Of a stretch of DNA of 64,000 nt, positions 59,600 through 64,000 are shown in pieces. Source of the DNA: Nageia nagi (lineage: Eukaryota; Pinophyta); assembly GCA_050084985.1 (NCBI GenBank), contig JBITNC010000001.1, positions 64,542,001 through 64,606,000 of the forward strand, given 5' to 3'. The position numbers and the translations under genes are program-made. The first letter of the stretch is position 1, and every line of letters starts with the position of its first letter. The notes beneath the pieces are model-generated. The model searched no databases, was not told the DNA's origin, and saw only the letters and a program-made list of their open reading frames with translations.

Positions 59600-59990
59600 C
59601 AAATATTAGCAAACAAATTCACAATTGAATTTTCTTCTCTAAGGACATGATTAAAGATCACATTATCCATGTTTTCAAGGATGGACTTAGTCTTTGATAG
59701 TAAATCCATCGTACTCCCACTTAGACCTAAAATTCCATTCAAATATTAATTATATTCTTTGAATCCCTCTCTATAATTAAGTTCCTAGTGTGTAATTGAG
59801 ACAATAGAGATGCCCTTATATTAATATGCATTTACATTTGTAAAATAGCTATTTTGAATGCCTAAGGGCTCTGCAAAGGCTAGTAAAGAATTTTTGATAT
59901 GATCTCTAACAACACCTCCCACCCTTGTTGGGCTTAGGTTACCCTTTATTGTACAATCAATAGTGAATTTTAGCTAACCTATAAGTGAAG
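59600..59990 (-). pseudogene. RNase H domain remnant of LINE type (RVT_3-like)
   Basis: From 59990 downward in one frame: G*LKFTIDCTIKGNLSPTRV, GGVVRDHIKNSLLAFAEPLG, then YREGFKEYN*YLNGILG and KTKSILENMDNVIFNHVLRE then ENSIVNLFAN. This follows the plant RNase H pattern W-K-N-DG--KGNPGP-G-GGV-RD--G, EGDS--I---L, and F-HV-RE-N--AD-LAN. Three or four stops; the second acidic residue and the EGDS Asp are lost. The gypsy LTR at 60305 lies just upstream and may have inserted into the same old element. Confidence 0.65.
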
Positions 59991-60304
59991 GAATCCATTT
60001 TATTGGCTTTTAGTGTTAGATTCTTGAGATAAAGAGTTGGAAAAGGGAAGGATCCATGTTAAGAGAATTTTGTTCTACCATTCCCAATATAAACTTTATG
60101 ATCTTGATATTTTATAGAAATAGGGACATTGATTAGGATAAAATTGAGTTAGGATCATAGGATTTACCATTGAAAATGTGATTTTTATGTTTATTTTAGA
60201 TTCACCATAAGACACATCATAATTACATGAACATAACAATCATAATTAGAGGCAAAATATAAAAATCAATGTAATTGTGATGGAAGAAATTACATTTAGG
60301 TTAT

Positions 60305-61108
60305 TGTTGACACCTAAAAGTAGGTCCCTTAACCTGGTCACACATAGGTGCAACTTAACACACATATTTAATCACATTTAATCATATTTTACCTTATTAA
60401 CATATATTTCTTAGGTTGTGTTCTTATGTTTTATGTTAGGTACATTGGGTCGGCTTCAACCAATATTCAAGGTGTTAAATAGTGAATCACACTTGATATA
60501 AATGTAAGTATCTCTAACCTGGGGAAATCATATCAAGATTACATGTCAATAGTCAGTACCCTATCCTTGGGTGTTTCTAAATACTACCTATTGATACTAG
60601 AATCTTGTTATCACTTGATCGAATATTTGTCATCTATTTCTATAATCATATGCTCAATTAGACTTGTCACCATCCCTATTATCATCAATCCTTATTGGCA
60701 AACCTCATTCTTCAGGAATGTTCACACCTACATTGACATCCTTTCCCGCGTTGAGATTTCAGAGACTAGCATCTGCACTATCCTTCCTTCTATAGTTGGC
60801 CTTGGGGTTCACATAGCAAGATCACCACTCTTCGACAAGTTTGTTCATCATATCCTTAACACTGACATAGGTAAGGACATAGAGGTAAATTTATCTTTCA
60901 CTTGATTTATTTCTCTTTAGTGCATGTAGTTGCATTTTACATCTTGACATCAATATGATTTCATTATTCTATTATTGCATTGTTGAATTCCCTTATTCAT
61001 ATATGCTTATCTAAGTTAATTAGCTTAGATATATCATATAATAAAATATGTATGTGCTTTTAATTCATTTAGAGGTAAATCCTAGGTGTACCAAAACATA
61101 TATCAACA
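60305..61108 (+). repeat. 5' LTR of the gypsy element
   Basis: 804 bp from TGTTGACACC to ATATCAACA, giving the perfect terminal inverted hexamer TGTTGA/TCAACA, and followed within 2 bp by a gypsy PBS. The partner LTR is out of view, so identity between LTRs cannot be judged. The 120-codon frame inside it is not a gene. Confidence 0.75.
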
Positions 61109-61110
61109 TA

Positions 61111-61122
61111 TTGGTGCCCACC
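61111..61122 (+). other. Gypsy primer-binding site
   Basis: TTGGTGCCCACC, close to the TTGGCGCCCACC form common just inside plant gypsy 5' LTRs. Confidence 0.7.
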
Positions 61123-61273
61123 TTTTATAGCAGTTTCTCTCTCTAAATTAGGATTATAATATAATTATTCTCGAACCTACCCATATTTTACATCAAGAAC
61201 TCTAGGGTTATTTTTTGCATCTAATCTAAATTTTATGAATTTAATAGAAATATTGAGCATAACTCCTTAAGTA

Positions 61274-62930
61274 TTGACCAAACTAATGGTAATGCCTAAG
61301 TTTCAAGCTCTCATTGCAAAAGCATCTACTCCAATAGTCCAAATTCCTACTCAGATTAGCATAAATGTGCACATCAACATGAATGTTGGTATTAGTACCA
61401 ATGCTAACAGTAGCATGAACATAGGGAATCATGCATCCACTTCAGGAACCTTCATGCATGAAGATGCCAAACATCTTAAGTCTCAAGTTGCACAGCTTAT
61501 GAAAAAATTTAGAGTTTGTATAGATCGAATAGAAAATAAGGGTAACCCATTGAGCTTGGAAATTTGTAATACGCTCCTTGTTGGTATGGATAAGGATCTT
61601 GACTTTGAAAATTTTAATGGTGAGATCAATCCTATTACTCATCGTTAGGGTTTTGAATACATTATGGAGCTTAAATGTGGTGTGAAGGAGTATTTAAAAG
61701 AAAAATACTTTCCTATGAATTTAATTGAAGAAGCTTGAAAGTGATTTCATAGCTTGGAACTAGATTATATAATATCAAGTACAATGTGAAGAAACTAGTT
61801 CATTTGACATATTTGATATGTTGTAAGCAAGGGAAAATGAAGAGGTTGGATAAATTTGCTCTTAGATTCATCAAGCTTTGGAGGTCCATTGAATAAGAGA
61901 TGGAAGAAATCTTCATTACAAAGGTATTCCTTGAAATAATTCATCTTGTTCTTGGTGAAAAAGGGCTTGAACTTGTTAATGGGTCATTTATGCATATGGT
62001 TCATTTTCTTATTGAGAAAGTAGAGTTCTTATTAAGATCTAATTTGCTTAAGTATACATCATCCTCCTCCAACAAAGATAATGGTAGGAAGTCCTATAAT
62101 AAGAAGGATTATAATTTAATCAATGTTGTTGAACCAACCCACCAATACAAACCTAAGGATAGAAAATCAACCAAAGATATGTATCCATTACTAGTAAACC
62201 CTAACCAAATGTTTGAATATTGTTTAGATAAGGGTTTAATCAAATGAATGAAAGGAAAGGAATATGGACCTAATGATGAGAAACCTAGTTAGTATAGGGA
62301 AAATCAATTTTGTAAATATCATCAAATAAAAAGGCATAATACAACAAGTTGCTATGTTTTGAGAAAGAAATTAAAACACTTGTTGGATAGTGGTACAATT
62401 TCATATGAAAATGTACTCAAAGTCAAAAATCAAGACTTACCTTTTGTTAACATGGTTAATATTATTATATATGATGATAATGGTGAACCTATTAAGTTTG
62501 ATGATGAATTCAATGCAAAGACATATTCATATCTAGGTTTAGATTCAAAATAAACATGCAATGCAGCCACACAATCAAAAAAAGGTATTCCTAACCCGAT
62601 TTCTATTTCAAAAGAGGTACCTTCTAAATCTTCTCTTATGGAAAAGAGGAAAGACAAATGTAAAAAATAAAAAATCTTGTAAAGTTTTAAAAATACAAAT
62701 GCTAAAATTAATTTGCTTGAATTATTTGAGACTTCTGAAGAACATATACTAGCATTATTTGAACTCCTTAGTAGAATTGATGTTGATACCAATATTTCTA
62801 CTAGCTCATTAGTAGGAATGATTGGTTGTTTCAAGAATGCTATCACATTTACTGAATATGAAATTCATAGTGATGATATCATTGATAAATATTTTCCAAT
62901 CCATATATATGTAAAGCTACTATGAAAAAT
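61274..62930 (+). pseudogene. Gypsy gag, decayed
   Basis: Opens at MTKLMVMPKFQALIAKAST and stays open to 61648 (with HEDAKHLKSQVAQLMKKF). After several stops, GKMKRLDKFALRFIKLWRSI and EMEEIFITKVFLEIIHLVLG follow the retrotransposon-gag core, then SFMHMVHFLIEKVEFLLRSN. A C-terminal stretch YPLLVNPNQMFEYCLDKGLI, QFCKYHQIKRHNTTSCYVLR then KKLKHLLDSGTI matches the CxYH--KGH-T--C--LK----DLID-G-I segment of this lineage. Confidence 0.75.
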
Positions 62931-63360
62931 GGTCAAGCATGCATTTGTAGATGGTGGTGCAGGTTTGAACATTTATTCCATTGACTTCCTCAAGAAGATT
63001 GGAAATAAGTTGATACCAAAATTTATACAAAAAAAGGTACAATATCATAGGTTATAATATTGATAGCAAAGCATGTGCTATACATATCATGCTACCTATC
63101 CAGTTGGGACCAAAGACAATGGAAGTTATGACATATGTGTTGGATAAGAAGCTTCCTTATGACATCCTTCTTGGGCAACCATGTATACATCCTATGAGAT
63201 GTGTACCATATACATTACATAAATTGATTAAATTTAACCATCATGGACAAGAATATGTAATTGAAGTAGTGGATAAAGATTCAAACATGATTACACAAGT
63301 TGGGAACAACATAGTCCCATACCAAAACATTGAAATCTAGGAGGATAATGATGAAGATAG
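62931..63360 (+). pseudogene. Gypsy aspartic protease
   Basis: VKHAFVDGGAGLNIYSIDFL places the catalytic Asp at about 62950 in the D-G-G form seen in this lineage. YVLDKKLPYDILLGQPCIHP and MRCVPYTLHKLIKFNHHGQE follow the LDI-L-YN-LLGRPWIH----VPSTYHQ--KF---G pattern. One frameshift lies near 63030-63060. Confidence 0.75.
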
Positions 63361-63718
63361 TGAGTAAGATTAAGAGGATAGTGATATTATACAGTTATAC
63401 AAAGAAGTAAGCATTGGCACATATGTCACCAATTAGAAGGTTATTAAAGAAGATATCAGGAAATTGGGTAAACATTAGAAAGCTCAAGAAAACCAACATC
63501 CACACTCAACCCAAACTTTGTGCTACCCTCATTGCTGCAAATGCAATCAGGATCAATCATAGTCATAAGAAGATGATGTCAATATAATATTGTATAATAT
63601 TAATACTTAAGAGTTAGATTCAAAATTAGATATAAATAACAACAAAATAGTAGCTTATGTAAAGGTCAACAATAAAACTAGAGAGATGAGGTGTCATACA
63701 CCCTTGATTCCATATTAT

Positions 63719-63837
63719 ATGGAATCTAGAAAATACAAAGGTAAAGGCCTTGGTAGAGATGAATAGGGAATCAAATAATTACCTCTGAAGATGTTTGATT
63801 CAAACAAAGGCAAGAGTGGCCTAGGAATAAAGAAGGT
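63719..63837 (+). pseudogene. G-patch-like segment of the gypsy polyprotein
   Basis: MESRKYKGKGLGRDE*GIK then FDSNKGKSGLGIKK. The GxGLG...G...GLG spacing fits the G-patch found between protease and RT in Tat/Ogre elements. Two stops. Confidence 0.55.
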
Positions 63838-64000
63838 AAATCAGAAGAACTTGGTCTCTTACAGTAGTGATGAAGAGTTTGAGAAAAAATCAAAGTTTCA
63901 ATTAGTCAACATAATCAAGTTATCATTAAGAATCAAGTTTAAATCTTCTAGGAAGACTAGCATCCATGCTAGCTCTAGTGCCTATGCTAACATCCACACC

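Larger units (their letters stand above)
60305..64000 (+). mobile_element. Ty3/gypsy element, Tat/Ogre-like, truncated by the window edge
   Basis: 5' LTR, PBS, gag, protease and a G-patch segment in order. The G-patch between protease and RT and the ...GQP-IH protease end are features seen in Tat-lineage plant gypsy elements. RT onward and the 3' LTR lie outside the window. Stops in every coding block. Confidence 0.75.

Noticed and set aside
60543-60905. 120-codon open frame.
   Set aside because: It lies wholly inside the gypsy LTR (60305-61108) and resembles no protein family.

Overview
This window looks like nuclear DNA from a land plant, most likely a seed plant with a large repeat-rich genome. 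A gymnosperm would fit, but that is inference. It is strongly AT-rich and holds several layers of decayed Ty1/copia, Ty3/gypsy and LINE retrotransposons. Only two loci look intact: a four-exon class III peroxidase and a short helix-loop-helix ORF. There is no operon-like or prokaryotic organisation, no CRISPR array, and I recognised no RNA gene.

Layout. 1-20 kb is a three-level nest. A minus-strand copia element (H) has its gag, protease and integrase at 17.1-19.3 kb and its reverse transcriptase/RNase H at 1-1.1 kb. It was split by a plus-strand copia element (B, 1113-17103), whose leader was split in turn by a second copy of the same family (A, 1756-9400). A 5-bp target duplication, now differing at one base, flanks A. 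20-23.7 kb holds a 55-bp-arm inverted repeat, a seven-unit degenerate 68-bp tandem array and a copia RNase H remnant. At 23.7-24.4 kb is a broken LRR receptor-like protein gene. At 25.9-29.7 kb is an L1-type LINE with endonuclease, reverse transcriptase and zinc-finger regions full of stops. At 30.1-38.5 kb is a third, structurally complete member of the A/B family (C, minus strand) with matching LTRs, PBS, PPT and a perfect ATGAT target duplication.

38.5-48.3 kb contains a gag remnant whose two zinc knuckles have Tyr at all four Cys sites I can place in frame. It also contains two copies of a ~1.6-1.8 kb segmental duplication. The second copy keeps CpG and C/G bases that are T/A in the first, and it lies directly upstream of the helix-loop-helix ORF (47916-48260), which has an upstream ORF in its leader. 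48.7-53.5 kb has two LINE-terminus fragments, long TA and CA microsatellites and a PPR-DYW pseudogene. The peroxidase gene (54757-56085, minus) encodes 321 residues with all catalytic residues and all eight cysteines; its third intron appears to use a GC donor. 57.9-60 kb holds an unrecognised decayed ORF and a LINE-type RNase H remnant. At 60.3 kb a Ty3/gypsy element of Tat/Ogre-like organisation starts (5' LTR, PBS, gag, protease, G-patch) and runs off the right edge.

The few host genes do not form a pathway. The main content is transposon history and methylation-type decay. I saw no clear novel system. The most testable oddities are the GC-AG intron, the uORF before the helix-loop-helix gene, the differentially decayed duplication, the nested insertions and the inverted repeat.
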